Positions 1 to 8,740 of a stretch of 64,000 nucleotides of DNA are shown one piece after another. The DNA lies in NCBI GenBank assembly GCA_027486655.1, contig JAIXOR010000001.1, positions 165,407-229,406 on the forward strand. Reading direction: 5' to 3'. This DNA is from Verrucomicrobiaceae bacterium (GTDB taxonomy: Bacteria; Verrucomicrobiota; Verrucomicrobiia; Verrucomicrobiales; Akkermansiaceae). A program made the position numbers and the translations under genes. Positions within the stretch are counted from its first letter, which is position 1. The number at the start of each line of letters is the position of its first letter. The notes under the pieces are model-generated. The model had not been told where the DNA came from, made no database searches, and saw nothing but the letters and a program-made list of their open reading frames with translations.

Positions 1-1
1 C

Positions 2-1531
2 AAACTCGCCATCGAGTCCCGCAACGGCGTGGACGCCGCCGGCGGCAAGGGTGTCATCTTCAACACCATCACCATCTCCGACGGCATCTCGATGGGGACC
101 GAGGGCATGAAATACTCGCTGGTTTCCCGCGAAGTCATCGCCGACTCGATCGAAACGGTCGTCGGCTGCGAAGGCATGGACGGCTTTGTGGCCATCGGCG
201 GATGTGACAAGAACATGCCGGCCTGCGTCATGGCCATGGCGCGCATGAACCGCCCTTCCGTCTTCGTCTATGGCGGCACCATCCTTCCCGGTTGCGCCAC
301 GCTCAAGGGAGAGAAGAAGGACCTGGACATCGTTTCGGTCTTCGAGGCGGTGGGCAAGCATGCCAACGGCGAATACTCGGATGAGGAGTTGGAAACCGTC
401 GAGTCCTGCGCCATCCCCGGTGCCGGATCCTGCGGCGGGATGTACACCGCCAACACGATGGCCAGCGCCATCGAGGCGCTCGGCATGTCCCTGCCTAACA
501 GCTCCGCGCAGGCCGCCATCTCGGATGACAAGATGCGCGATTGCTTTGATGCCGGCGCCGCCGTGGTCAATCTCATCCAGCTCGGCATCAAACCCCGCGA
601 CATCATGACCCGCGAGGCCTTTGAAAACGCGATCACCGTGCTCATCGCGCTCGGTGGCTCCACCAACGCCGCCCTCCACATCCCCGCCATGGCGCATGCC
701 GCCGGAGTGGACATCACGTTGGACGACTTCGAGCGCATCGGCCGCCGGGTGCCCGTGCTTGCCGACCTCAAGCCATCCGGCAAATACGTCATGGCCGATC
801 TCGTCCGCATCGGCGGCACCGTGCCGCTCATGAAGATGCTGCTCGACGCAGGCCTTCTGCATGGCGAATGCATGACCGTCACCGGCCGCACGATGCGCGA
901 GAATCTTGAGAAACTCGCCAAACCCTATCCTGAAGGCCAGCAGATCATCCGCCCGGTCTCGGATCCGATCAAGAAGGACAGCCACCTCCGCGTGCTTTAC
1001 GGCAACCTCGCCGAGGGTGGGGCTGTTGCCAAAATCTCCGGCAAGGAGGGTGAAGTCTTCACCGGCCGGGCGAAGGTGTTCAATTCCGAGGACGATGGCA
1101 TGAAGGCCATTCTCGGCAAACAGATCCAGAAGGGCGATGTGATCGTGATCCGCATGGAAGGACCGAAGGGCGGCCCCGGCATGCGCGAGATGCTCGGCCC
1201 CACCAGCGCGGTCATGGGGCTCGGCCTCGGCAAGGACGTCGCCCTGATCACGGACGGACGTTTCTCGGGTGGCAGCCACGGGTTCGTCGTCGGCCACATC
1301 ACTCCGGAAGCCTGGATGGGCGGCACCATCGGCATCCTCGAAGATGGCGACGAGATCACCATCGACGCTGTGAAAAACCGCATCGATGTGAAGCTCGATG
1401 AGGCGGAGATCGCACGCCGCAAGGCATCCTGGGTTCAGCCCGCGCCACGCTACACGCATGGCGTTCTGGCCAAGTATGCGAAGCTCGTCTCCACCGCCTC
1501 CGAGGGCGCGGTGACCGACAAGTATCTGTGA
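2..1531 (+). CDS. ilvD: Dihydroxy-acid dehydratase (5' end outside the window)
   Basis: Dehydrates 2,3-dihydroxy-isovalerate and 2,3-dihydroxy-3-methylvalerate to the 2-keto acids in branched-chain amino acid synthesis; a cytosolic Fe-S enzyme. The open frame runs in from the left edge (reading [11 protein letters not shown]...), so the start is missing; 509 codons are visible of the usual 550-570. Family motifs are clear: [12 protein letters not shown] and [14 protein letters not shown], which carry cluster cysteines, GGSTNAALH, and the C-terminal [19 protein letters not shown] block. These match the long IlvD class rather than sugar-acid dehydratases, although the IlvD/Edd superfamily also includes those. 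A GTG at 29 is internal and not the real start. The next gene follows after 22 bp. Identification is secure. Confidence 0.95.
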   Translation, partial: KLAIESRNGVDAAGGKGVIFNTITISDGISMGTEGMKYSLVSREVIADSIETVVGCEGMDGFVAIGGCDKNMPACVMAMARMNRPSVFVYGGTILPGCATLKGEKKDLDIVSVFEAVGKHANGEYSDEELETVESCAIPGAGSCGGMYTANTMASAIEALGMSLPNSSAQAAISDDKMRDCFDAGAAVVNLIQLGIKPRDIMTREAFENAITVLIALGGSTNAALHIPAMAHAAGVDITLDDFERIGRRVPVLADLKPSGKYVMADLVRIGGTVPLMKMLLDAGLLHGECMTVTGRTMRENLEKLAKPYPEGQQIIRPVSDPIKKDSHLRVLYGNLAEGGAVAKISGKEGEVFTGRAKVFNSEDDGMKAILGKQIQKGDVIVIRMEGPKGGPGMREMLGPTSAVMGLGLGKDVALITDGRFSGGSHGFVVGHITPEAWMGGTIGILEDGDEITIDAVKNRIDVKLDEAEIARRKASWVQPAPRYTHGVLAKYAKLVSTASEGAVTDKYL

Positions 1532-1553
1532 GTCTCATCGAATCGGAAACCTG

Positions 1554-2219
1554 ATGAGTCCTGCCGTTTACCACTGCGTTTCGTGCAGGGCACCCATCGC
1601 GCTGGAGGATGTGAACGTCTCGACCGACATCGCCCTATGCCGTTCTTGCGGCCGGACGATGTCGTTTTCGGAAGTGGTTCTCATCCCCGGTGCGGATGGG
1701 GTGGACCCGGCCCGGCCGCCCAAGGGACTGCGCATCGAGGAAAGCGCGATCCACGGGAAATCCCTGATCTATCGGAAGGTTCCGGCCGCTCTGCTTTTCC
1801 TCATTCCATTCACTGCGGTGTGGTCTGGGTTTTCGATGTTCGGAATTTACGGCACGCAGATCAAGGAGGGGGTGTTTGACCCCGCGCGCAGCCTTTTCGG
1901 CATTCCGTTCCTGCTGGGGACCATCGTCTTGCTTTCGATCATCCTGTTCGGCCTGTTCGGCCGCTGGCGCATCGGGTTTTCCGGCGGCGTGCTCTCGGTG
2001 GCTCTTGAGATCGGCCCCTTCGGTTGGACCCGCCGCCTCGTCTGCGACAGCAGCGCCACCGTGGGCATCAAGACGGCGAACTGGCAGAAGAACAATGTCC
2101 CGCAGAAGGTCATCGAGGTCGAGTGCCTTGGCAACAAGCTGCGCTTTGGATCGCCCCTTCCGGAAGAGGCCAAAGTCTTTGTGGCGGAGACGCTGCGGCG
2201 GATGATCCATGGCGCTTGA
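1554..2219 (+). CDS. Zinc-ribbon membrane protein of unknown function
   Basis: A 221-residue protein. The N-terminus has two CxxC pairs (HCVSC near residue 10, LCRSCG near residue 30), the usual zinc-ribbon layout. Two hydrophobic segments follow (about residues 78-100 and 115-137, the second rich in I, L and F), then a soluble C-terminal part. The layout suggests a small inner-membrane protein with a cytoplasmic zinc ribbon, but I do not recognise the family and give no function. It starts with ATG 22 bp after ilvD and is followed 15 bp later by an acyltransferase gene, so the three may be co-transcribed. Confidence 0.7.
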   Translation: MSPAVYHCVSCRAPIALEDVNVSTDIALCRSCGRTMSFSEVVLIPGADGVDPARPPKGLRIEESAIHGKSLIYRKVPAALLFLIPFTAVWSGFSMFGIYGTQIKEGVFDPARSLFGIPFLLGTIVLLSIILFGLFGRWRIGFSGGVLSVALEIGPFGWTRRLVCDSSATVGIKTANWQKNNVPQKVIEVECLGNKLRFGSPLPEEAKVFVAETLRRMIHGA

Positions 2220-2234
2220 TCCCTGCGAAAACGC

Positions 2235-3341
2235 GTGCAGTCCGCCGTGCTTCGTGGTTTCTCGTCCCGGGTGAACGGACGCGCGGCTCAACTCGACGGA
2301 CTACGGGCGGTGGCCATGCTGGCGATCTGCTGGGACCACTGGCGTCCGGTGTCCTGGACGCGGGTGTTCCCCTACGAGATCTTCCTGTTCTTCTTCCTGG
2401 TGATGACCGGTTATCTCATCACCGGTTCCCTTCTCCGTGAGAGGGAGCGCTCGGAGTCCGCCGGGAAGCCGTGGCGCATGCAGGCGATGCGCGTCTATCA
2501 GATCCGGCGCGGCCTGCGAATCCTGGCTCCGTATTACGCCGCTCTGGCGCTTGCTTTCGTGCTGGGTGCGAAGGACCTTTGCAATGCGCCATGGTGGTAT
2601 CTTCTGCATGGATCCAACCTTCACATGGCCACGCTGGCGGAGTGGCCGGATGGCACCAACCACTTCTGGTCGCTCTCGATGCAGCAGCAGTTCTATCTGG
2701 TCTGGCCTTTTGTAATCTGGTTCCTCCCGAGAAGGCTTCTCGTCTGGGCGATCTGCGCGTTCGCCGCAGTGGGGCCGCTGGCCCGTTGGAACCATGGATT
2801 CCTGACCCAGTGGTTCGCGCGCCCTGAGGTGCTGACCCCCTCATGTTTGGATTACTTCGGGATCGGCGGATTGCTCGCACTCGCCGTTCACCGCGGGATG
2901 AGACTGGAAAGTCCGGCCCTGCGCGGGATCGCCGCGGCGTGCTTCGCAGGCTATCTCGCCATTTTCGGGGCTAACGCGTTTGGGGTGCCCACACCGGGAT
3001 TCCTTTCCTTCCAACAGACGCTTCTATCCATTGCGCTCTGCGGATTCATCGCCGCGGCCTCCGTCGGTTTCCCTGGGCCTGTTGGGCGCTTTCTGATGCA
3101 CCCCGTGCTTCAGCGCATCGGCGCGCTCTCGTATGGAGTCTATCTGTTTCACAACCTCGCGCCGCTGCTTGCGGGCAAGCCGTTCTGGTTCCTCTGGGGC
3201 CCCGGATTCTCCGGGACCTTCTGGGACTTTGTCCGCATCCTGATCTTCGCCATGTTCACCTGGCTGCTTGCACTCGCCTCGTGGAAATGGATCGAGGAGC
3301 CGCTCCAGCGCGTGCGCGGACGGGTGAACCGCGGCGCATGA
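2235..3341 (+). CDS. Acyltransferase 3 family membrane protein (OafA/YrhL-like)
   Basis: A 368-residue integral membrane O-acyltransferase of the acyltransferase-3 family, whose members acetylate or otherwise acylate cell-surface glycans. The diagnostic start of the domain is present: QLDGLRAVAMLAICWDHW, in which the catalytic-type His of the first helix is the H of DHW. A run of hydrophobic helices follows, with an HFWSLSMQQQFYLVWP block typical of the family (usual form HTWSLxxExxFY; the Glu is replaced by Gln here). The C-terminus is basic. The start is taken as GTG at 2235, as no ATG lies before the domain. Acceptor and donor are not predictable from context. Confidence 0.85.
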   Translation: MQSAVLRGFSSRVNGRAAQLDGLRAVAMLAICWDHWRPVSWTRVFPYEIFLFFFLVMTGYLITGSLLRERERSESAGKPWRMQAMRVYQIRRGLRILAPYYAALALAFVLGAKDLCNAPWWYLLHGSNLHMATLAEWPDGTNHFWSLSMQQQFYLVWPFVIWFLPRRLLVWAICAFAAVGPLARWNHGFLTQWFARPEVLTPSCLDYFGIGGLLALAVHRGMRLESPALRGIAAACFAGYLAIFGANAFGVPTPGFLSFQQTLLSIALCGFIAAASVGFPGPVGRFLMHPVLQRIGALSYGVYLFHNLAPLLAGKPFWFLWGPGFSGTFWDFVRILIFAMFTWLLALASWKWIEEPLQRVRGRVNRGA

Positions 3342-3370
3342 ATCACCGCGGCCCACCGCCATGTCTGGCT

Positions 3371-4285
3371 TCAGCCGTTCGGATAGAGGCTGATCAACTG
3401 GTCCAACCGGGCGCGGATGGTGGCCTGATTGCCCATGACGATCCAATAGCTGTAGGTGAACTGGGTCATCCGGTCCAGAGCCACGGTCGCGAGCGGTGCC
3501 ACGTGCATGGTGTCGCCATGATAGGGATCGGTGGATGCCGAGGTGCCGGTGGCACCGCAGTTCCACGCCGTGGTCGAGCGCGGGCAATAGATACCGATGC
3601 CGAAATCATTCTGCAGGAAGAACGCCATCGCCTTGGTGGGTGGATTCGGCCGGCCCCATCCGCTGGACGAGAGAAGGGGATAGGCATAGTCGCTCCACGA
3701 TCCACCGCCGTTGTAGATCTTGGCGCGGTTGAGGGCGCGGATGAAGTAACATGCGGGCAGTTCCTGATGGCGGTTCACGGGGCCGCCCCAGGCATCGGTG
3801 TTGCTGCGCAGGCAGGCCAGTTGGTTGTTCACGCGGATCACCTGTGACATGCCGGGCTCAAACTGCGTCCACTGCTTGATGACGGCCTGCGCGGTTTCGT
3901 TCGGCATGTCCCAGAGCTTGGGTCTCGTCCACGAGTATAGCACGCCGTTGTTGAGTGAGAACGAATCGACGATCGAGCGGGTGTTGTTGAAGCTGCCTGC
4001 CTGCACGGGGTTCCACGACCAGGGAGTCCATGCCGGAGACTGACCCTCGGCGAGGCGGTCGCGGTTGGCTCCTGCATAGTAGGATTGCTGGATCAACCTG
4101 CCGTGATCGGCGAGGTTGACGAAGTTCATCGTGCTGTTGGCCGTGGAGAGCCAGACGATGGCTCCTCCGTAGGTGTTGTCTGTCCTGACCTTCAGCGTGC
4201 CGTTGTTTAACTCGAGCTGCGCTGCCGGGGAGGTGGCTGCTAGGAGCGCGATGGCTCCCGCGGTTCCAAGGATGGATCGGATCAT
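3371..4285 (-). CDS. Secreted protein of unknown function
   Basis: A 304-residue protein with a clear signal peptide (MIRSILGTAGAIALLAATSPAAQ). The mature part is rich in Trp, Tyr, Asn and Gly, with motifs such as GRLIQQSYYAG, WTPWSWNPVQAG and LWDMPNETA. These look like a beta-sandwich, carbohydrate-related exported protein, but I cannot name a family. It stands alone on the minus strand, convergent with the acyltransferase gene and divergent from tdh, with about 200 bp of upstream DNA for its own promoter. I assign no enzymatic role. Confidence 0.7.
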   Translation of the reverse strand: MIRSILGTAGAIALLAATSPAAQLELNNGTLKVRTDNTYGGAIVWLSTANSTMNFVNLADHGRLIQQSYYAGANRDRLAEGQSPAWTPWSWNPVQAGSFNNTRSIVDSFSLNNGVLYSWTRPKLWDMPNETAQAVIKQWTQFEPGMSQVIRVNNQLACLRSNTDAWGGPVNRHQELPACYFIRALNRAKIYNGGGSWSDYAYPLLSSSGWGRPNPPTKAMAFFLQNDFGIGIYCPRSTTAWNCGATGTSASTDPYHGDTMHVAPLATVALDRMTQFTYSYWIVMGNQATIRARLDQLISLYPNG

Positions 4286-4493
4286 ATGGGTTTGTGGTTT
4301 TTGTTTCGGGTTTGCGACCTGTCAGATGATAGAAGTCGACCATGAGATGATGCATGTTTCCAGTTGTGTCATCCATCACGAGTTCACGGTGCGCGGATGG
4401 GGTGGAAGCGCCGAAGGCGGAACCCGAGCCTGAATTTTGCACTCGCCTGCGCTCGCGGCGGATGCACCATCGGGGTGTTCCTTATTTTTGACC

Positions 4494-5522
4494 ATGAAAG
4501 CACTTGTGAAAGCGAAGGCGGAGCCTGGATTGTGGCTTCAGGAGATTCCGGAGCCCGAAGTCGGCCCGATGGATGTGTTGATCCGCATCCGCAAGACATC
4601 GATCTGCGGGACGGACGTGCACATCTGGAAATGGGACTCCTGGGCGCAGCGGACGATTCCGGTCCCGATGCACGTCGGTCACGAATTCTGCGGGGTGGTC
4701 GAAGCGGTGGGATCCGGCGTCACGGACGTGTCGCCCGGCGAGCTGGTTTCCGGGGAAGGGCACATCGTTTGCGGCCGTTGCCGGAACTGCCTCGCAGGCC
4801 GCCGCCATCTCTGCCCGAACACCCTGGGAGTGGGCGTGAACCGTCCCGGTGCCTTTGCGGAGTTCCTCTCGATCCCCTACCGCAATGTTTACAAGGTGGA
4901 TCCATCGATTCCCGAGGAAATCATCTCGACCTTCGATCCGCTTGGAAACGCGGTCCACACGGCACTGTCATGGGACCTGGTGGCCGAGGATGTGCTGATC
5001 ACCGGAGCGGGTCCCATCGGCTGCATGGCCGCGGCGGTTTGCAAGTTCGCAGGGGCGCGTCATGTGGTGGTGACCGACGTCAATCCCTACCGCCTTGAAC
5101 TCGCCGCGAAGCTGGGCGCCACCCGTGTGGTGAACGTCGCGAAGGAAAATCTCCACGATGTGAAACGCGAGCTCGGGATGAGCGAGGGCTTCGATGTGGC
5201 GCTCGAAATGTCCGGGCATCCCACGGGCCTCGGGGATATTCTGGAACACACGTCCAATGGCGCGAAGGTGTCCCTGCTCGGCATCTTCCCGGAGAAGGTC
5301 GCCATCGATTGGGACAAGGTGATTTTCAAAGGCCTCGTGCTCAAGGGGATCTACGGTCGGGAAATGTTCGAGACCTGGTACAAAATGAGCAGCATGATCC
5401 GCGCCGGGCTCGATATCTCCCCGGTGATCACCCACCGCTACCACTACACCGAGTTCGCCAAAGGCTTTGAGATGATGATGTCCGGGCAATCCGGCAAAAT
5501 CGTCCTGGATTGGAGCGATTGA
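4494..5522 (+). CDS. tdh: L-threonine 3-dehydrogenase
   Basis: NAD-dependent, zinc-containing medium-chain dehydrogenase oxidising L-threonine to 2-amino-3-ketobutyrate. The 342-residue sequence follows the E. coli enzyme closely along its whole length: [12 protein letters not shown] (catalytic zinc Cys), [25 protein letters not shown]...HLC (structural zinc cysteines), [34 protein letters not shown] sequence, [12 protein letters not shown] (NAD fold), [14 protein letters not shown] and [14 protein letters not shown] 4494 gives the standard [11 protein letters not shown]-terminus; a longer frame from 4437 is not needed. No kbl (2-amino-3-ketobutyrate CoA ligase) lies next to it, unlike in enterobacteria. 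Confidence 0.95.
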   Translation: MKALVKAKAEPGLWLQEIPEPEVGPMDVLIRIRKTSICGTDVHIWKWDSWAQRTIPVPMHVGHEFCGVVEAVGSGVTDVSPGELVSGEGHIVCGRCRNCLAGRRHLCPNTLGVGVNRPGAFAEFLSIPYRNVYKVDPSIPEEIISTFDPLGNAVHTALSWDLVAEDVLITGAGPIGCMAAAVCKFAGARHVVVTDVNPYRLELAAKLGATRVVNVAKENLHDVKRELGMSEGFDVALEMSGHPTGLGDILEHTSNGAKVSLLGIFPEKVAIDWDKVIFKGLVLKGIYGREMFETWYKMSSMIRAGLDISPVITHRYHYTEFAKGFEMMMSGQSGKIVLDWSD

Positions 5523-5552
5523 CACCAACCTCGCTGTGGGTGGATACATTTG
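5519..5552 (+). promoter_or_regulatory. Possible promoter for the phosphorylase-like gene
   Basis: A perfect TTGACA (5519-5524) overlaps the tdh stop codon, and a weak -10-like GATACA lies 18 bp further on (5543-5548). The same stretch contains TACATTTG, the TAnnTTTG form used by Bacteroidota sigma factors, but its spacing from the TTG does not fit that class. It would give a short leader before ATG 5586. The -10 element is poor, so this is tentative. Confidence 0.3.
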
Positions 5553-5585
5553 CCCCCCGGGCACCCCGCACCACCCACACCCACC

Positions 5586-7247
5586 ATGGCATCCTCCTTT
5601 CTCCCGAAACCGTTCAGCCACCACTACGAAATCGCGCCGGAATACTCGAAGAGCGTCGCCTACTTTTCATGCGAGTTCGCGATCGACCAGAGCTTCAAGA
5701 TCTACTCCGGCGGCCTTGGTTTCCTCGCCGGGTCGCACATGCGTTCGGCGGCGGACCTGAAGCAGAACCTTTGCGGAATCGGCATCCTCTGGACCTACGG
5801 CTACTACAACCAGGCGCGCGGTGAGGATCGCGAACTGGCCGTGCAGTTCCGCAAGAAGGAGTATGCGTTCCTGCAGGACACGGGCATCCGTTTCACCGTG
5901 CCGGTCCATGGTCACCCGGTCTGGGTGAAGGCCTATTTCCTGCCCGGTGACATCTTCGGCAACGTGCCGATGTTTTTCCTCAGTACGGATGTGGAGGAGA
6001 ACGATCCGCTGTCCAAGGCCATCACGCATCGCTTGTATGATCAGGATCACCTCAGGCGCATCGCCCAGTACATCATTCTGGGTGCCGGGGGCGCGAGGCT
6101 GTTGGAAGAGCTCGGAGTGGATCCCGAGGTCTGGCACCTCAATGAAGCCCACGGGCTTTCCGCCGCTTTCCGGATCTATGAGAAACACCGCAGCCTTGAC
6201 GCGGTGAAAAAGCGCCTGGTCTTCACCACGCACACCCCCGAGGAAGCGGGTAACGAGCGCCATGACTTCAACCTGCTTCGCGACTTCACGTTCTTCGGCG
6301 GAGTGCCGGAGGATGAAGTGAGGAGCATCACGGGAATCGAGGGCTCCGAGTTCAACCACTCGCTGGCCGCGTTGAGGTTGGCGCGCATTGCCAACGGGGT
6401 TTCCAAGCTCCACGGCGAGGTCTCGCGCCAAATGTGGAAGGGTTATCCCGGCACCTGCGAAATCACCCATGTGACCAACGCCCAGAACAAGAAATACTGG
6501 GCGGACCACGGTCTGGAACATGCCCGCAACAGCGGGGACTCCGAGGAACTCCGGCACCGCAAGCGGGAACTCAAGGAGCGGCTGTTCCGCGTGGTGGCGG
6601 ATCAGACCGGCAAGCTTTTCAAACCGAACATCCTGACCATCGTCTGGGCGCGCCGATTCGCGGGCTACAAGCGGCCCGACCTCATTACCCGGGACATCCA
6701 TCTGTTCCGCGAGTTGCTCAACAACACGAAACATCCGGTGCAGATGATCTGGGCGGGCAAGCCCTATCCATTCGACTATGGCGCGATCGAGACCTTCAAC
6801 CATCTGATCCGGCTCACCCGCGACTATCCGAATGCCACGGTTCTCGTCGGCTATGAGCTCGAGCTGTCCCGCTTCCTCAAGAACGGATCGGACATCTGGC
6901 TGAACAATCCGGTGGTCACCCGCGAGGCCTCAGGGACCTCGGGCATGACGGCAGCCATGAATGCCTCCGTCAACCTGTCCACCTTCGATGGCTGGGTTTG
7001 CGAATTCGCCAGGGATGGTGAGAACTCGTTCATCATCCCCGAGGCGGACCGCTCGCTGAGTCCGGAGGACCGCGATCGTCACGATCTGCTGGGATTCTAT
7101 CAGGTGCTCAAGGAGAAGGTGCTCCCCGCGTATTACGAGCGCCCGGACGACTGGAGCCGGATCGTTTTCAACTCGATGAACGACGTCGTGCCCTTCTTCG
7201 ATGCCGATCGCATGGCGGACGAGTATTACCGGCGGATCTACCGGTGA
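5586..7247 (+). CDS. Alpha-glucan phosphorylase family protein (GT35-like), lacking the PLP lysine
   Basis: A 553-residue member of the short alpha-glucan phosphorylase group, which normally releases glucose 1-phosphate from glycogen or maltodextrin. Seen: YFSCEFAIDQSFKIYSGGLG at the N-terminus (the SxEFG...YSGGLG region), WHLNEAHGLSAAF, FTTHTPEEAGNERHDF, VTNAQNKKYW, FAGYKRPDL and EASGTSGM. In true phosphorylases the last motif continues with the Lys that binds pyridoxal phosphate (EASGTGNMK or EASGTSGMK). Here the position is Thr455 (ACG at 6948). Catalysis by the usual PLP mechanism is therefore doubtful; it may be a variant subfamily or use another acceptor. ATG 5586 gives a natural start. 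It follows tdh by 63 bp. Confidence 0.85.
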   Translation: MASSFLPKPFSHHYEIAPEYSKSVAYFSCEFAIDQSFKIYSGGLGFLAGSHMRSAADLKQNLCGIGILWTYGYYNQARGEDRELAVQFRKKEYAFLQDTGIRFTVPVHGHPVWVKAYFLPGDIFGNVPMFFLSTDVEENDPLSKAITHRLYDQDHLRRIAQYIILGAGGARLLEELGVDPEVWHLNEAHGLSAAFRIYEKHRSLDAVKKRLVFTTHTPEEAGNERHDFNLLRDFTFFGGVPEDEVRSITGIEGSEFNHSLAALRLARIANGVSKLHGEVSRQMWKGYPGTCEITHVTNAQNKKYWADHGLEHARNSGDSEELRHRKRELKERLFRVVADQTGKLFKPNILTIVWARRFAGYKRPDLITRDIHLFRELLNNTKHPVQMIWAGKPYPFDYGAIETFNHLIRLTRDYPNATVLVGYELELSRFLKNGSDIWLNNPVVTREASGTSGMTAAMNASVNLSTFDGWVCEFARDGENSFIIPEADRSLSPEDRDRHDLLGFYQVLKEKVLPAYYERPDDWSRIVFNSMNDVVPFFDADRMADEYYRRIYR

Positions 7248-7345
7248 TTCGAGAGGCGGACGCCAGCCCGTACGTCACGATGGCGGCATGGGCCGTGCGG
7301 GATTGACTCCGGGCGGGCGGCGGCCGAGCCTTGGGCATTCCCGCC

Positions 7346-8725
7346 ATGAATCCACCGCCCGATTGGTCCGCCGCGCTGGTTGCGCTGCTAGGTCCTGAAA
7401 AAGTCAGCCACGCTTCGGATGCGATTGCCGCGCATTCCGGGGACAAATGGTCCGCCTCGCATCCGCCGGAGATGGTCGTGTTTGCGGAAAACACTGCGGA
7501 TGTTTCCGCCACACTTGCCTTTGCCAGCGAACGCGGAATCCCGGTGACGACCCGTGGGGCGGGCGTGGGTTATGTGGGTGGATGCGTCCCGGTGCGGGGT
7601 GGCATCGCCCTTTCGGTGATGAGGATGAACCGTATTCTAGGCATCCACCCGGAGGATGGCGTGGCCGTCGTCCAGCCGGGTGTGATCACCCGGGATCTGC
7701 AGGATGCGGTGCGGGCCGTGGGGTGGGAGTATCCGCCGGATCCCGCATCGCTCAAGGAATGCTCGCTGGGCGGCAACATCGCCACCAATGCGGGAGGCCC
7801 GCGTTGCCTGAAGTACGGCGTCACCCGTAGTTACGTCCTGGGGCTGGAAGTGGTGTTGGCGGATGGACGCGTTCTGCGCACCGGCGGACGGTTGCACAAG
7901 AACAAGACCGGCTTTGATCTGATAGGAATCTTCACCGGCTCCGAGGGCATGTTGGGCGTGGTCACCGAGGCCACGCTGCGGCTCATCCCGAAGCCGGCCT
8001 GCCGCTCGATGTTGGCGGCGGTGTTTCCCGAGTTCCCGATGGCGGCGGCCGCGGTCCAGGCGGTGCTCAATGCCGGCCACCTTCCCTCCGCCCTGGAGAT
8101 CACCGATACCTTCACGCTCGATGCGGCCCGCAAGCGGCTGGGGGAGGGGACTTTCCCCCCCGGCAAGGCGCATCTCATCGTTGAGATCGACGGCCGCCAC
8201 GCCGCCGTGGCTGCGGAGTTGGAGGAGCTCCACGCACTGCTCACCCGTCTCGGGGCGACCTTCATCGAACGTGCGCCCGACGAGGCCTCGTGCGAGCGCA
8301 TCTGGCAGCTGCGCCGCGAATTCTCCTACTCCCTCCGGGATACGGGCCTGCACAAGCTCAACGAGGACATCGTCGTGCCGCGTTCCAAGCTGGTGGAACT
8401 CGTCGCCTTCGCCCGCGCCCTCCAGGAGGAAACGGGAATCCCGGTCGCCTGTTTCGGACACGCGGGGGATGGAAACATCCACACCAACCTGATGGTCGGC
8501 GACTACCAGGATCCGGAAGTGAGGGAACGCGCGGACGAGGCTCTGGACCGATTGTTCAAATGGGTGCTCGCCAACCAAGGTGCGATCACCGGCGAGCACG
8601 GCGTGGGCCTGGCCAAGAAACGCTGGCTCCGCGATGCCATCGGCGGGGTTTCCTTCGATGTCCATCAAGCGATCAAGCAGGCGCTGGATTCGCAAGGCCT
8701 GCTCAATCCCGGCAAGTTCCTGTGA
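7346..8725 (+). CDS. FAD-linked oxidase, GlcD/D-lactate dehydrogenase type
   Basis: A 459-residue flavoprotein of the FAD-binding type 4 family (glycolate oxidase subunit GlcD or D-lactate/2-hydroxyglutarate dehydrogenases), oxidising a D-2-hydroxy acid. The N-terminal half has the PP-loop FAD domain (VTTRGAGVGYVGGCVP; GGNIATNAGGPRCLKYGVT; GSEGMLGVVTEATLRL). The C-terminal half carries the GHAGDGNIHTNLM metal/substrate motif, GEHGVGLAKK, and ends with the family's LNPGKFL. ATG 7346 is chosen over a TTG five codons upstream. There is no glcE or glcF partner nearby, so the substrate and electron acceptor are not known. Confidence 0.85.
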   Translation: MNPPPDWSAALVALLGPEKVSHASDAIAAHSGDKWSASHPPEMVVFAENTADVSATLAFASERGIPVTTRGAGVGYVGGCVPVRGGIALSVMRMNRILGIHPEDGVAVVQPGVITRDLQDAVRAVGWEYPPDPASLKECSLGGNIATNAGGPRCLKYGVTRSYVLGLEVVLADGRVLRTGGRLHKNKTGFDLIGIFTGSEGMLGVVTEATLRLIPKPACRSMLAAVFPEFPMAAAAVQAVLNAGHLPSALEITDTFTLDAARKRLGEGTFPPGKAHLIVEIDGRHAAVAAELEELHALLTRLGATFIERAPDEASCERIWQLRREFSYSLRDTGLHKLNEDIVVPRSKLVELVAFARALQEETGIPVACFGHAGDGNIHTNLMVGDYQDPEVRERADEALDRLFKWVLANQGAITGEHGVGLAKKRWLRDAIGGVSFDVHQAIKQALDSQGLLNPGKFL

Positions 8726-8740
8726 GCCCGGCCAGGCCGG

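Noticed and set aside
268..921. Long open frame on the minus strand inside ilvD
   Set aside because: It mirrors the strongly conserved ilvD frame, has shadow-type Arg/Ser-rich composition and no motif.
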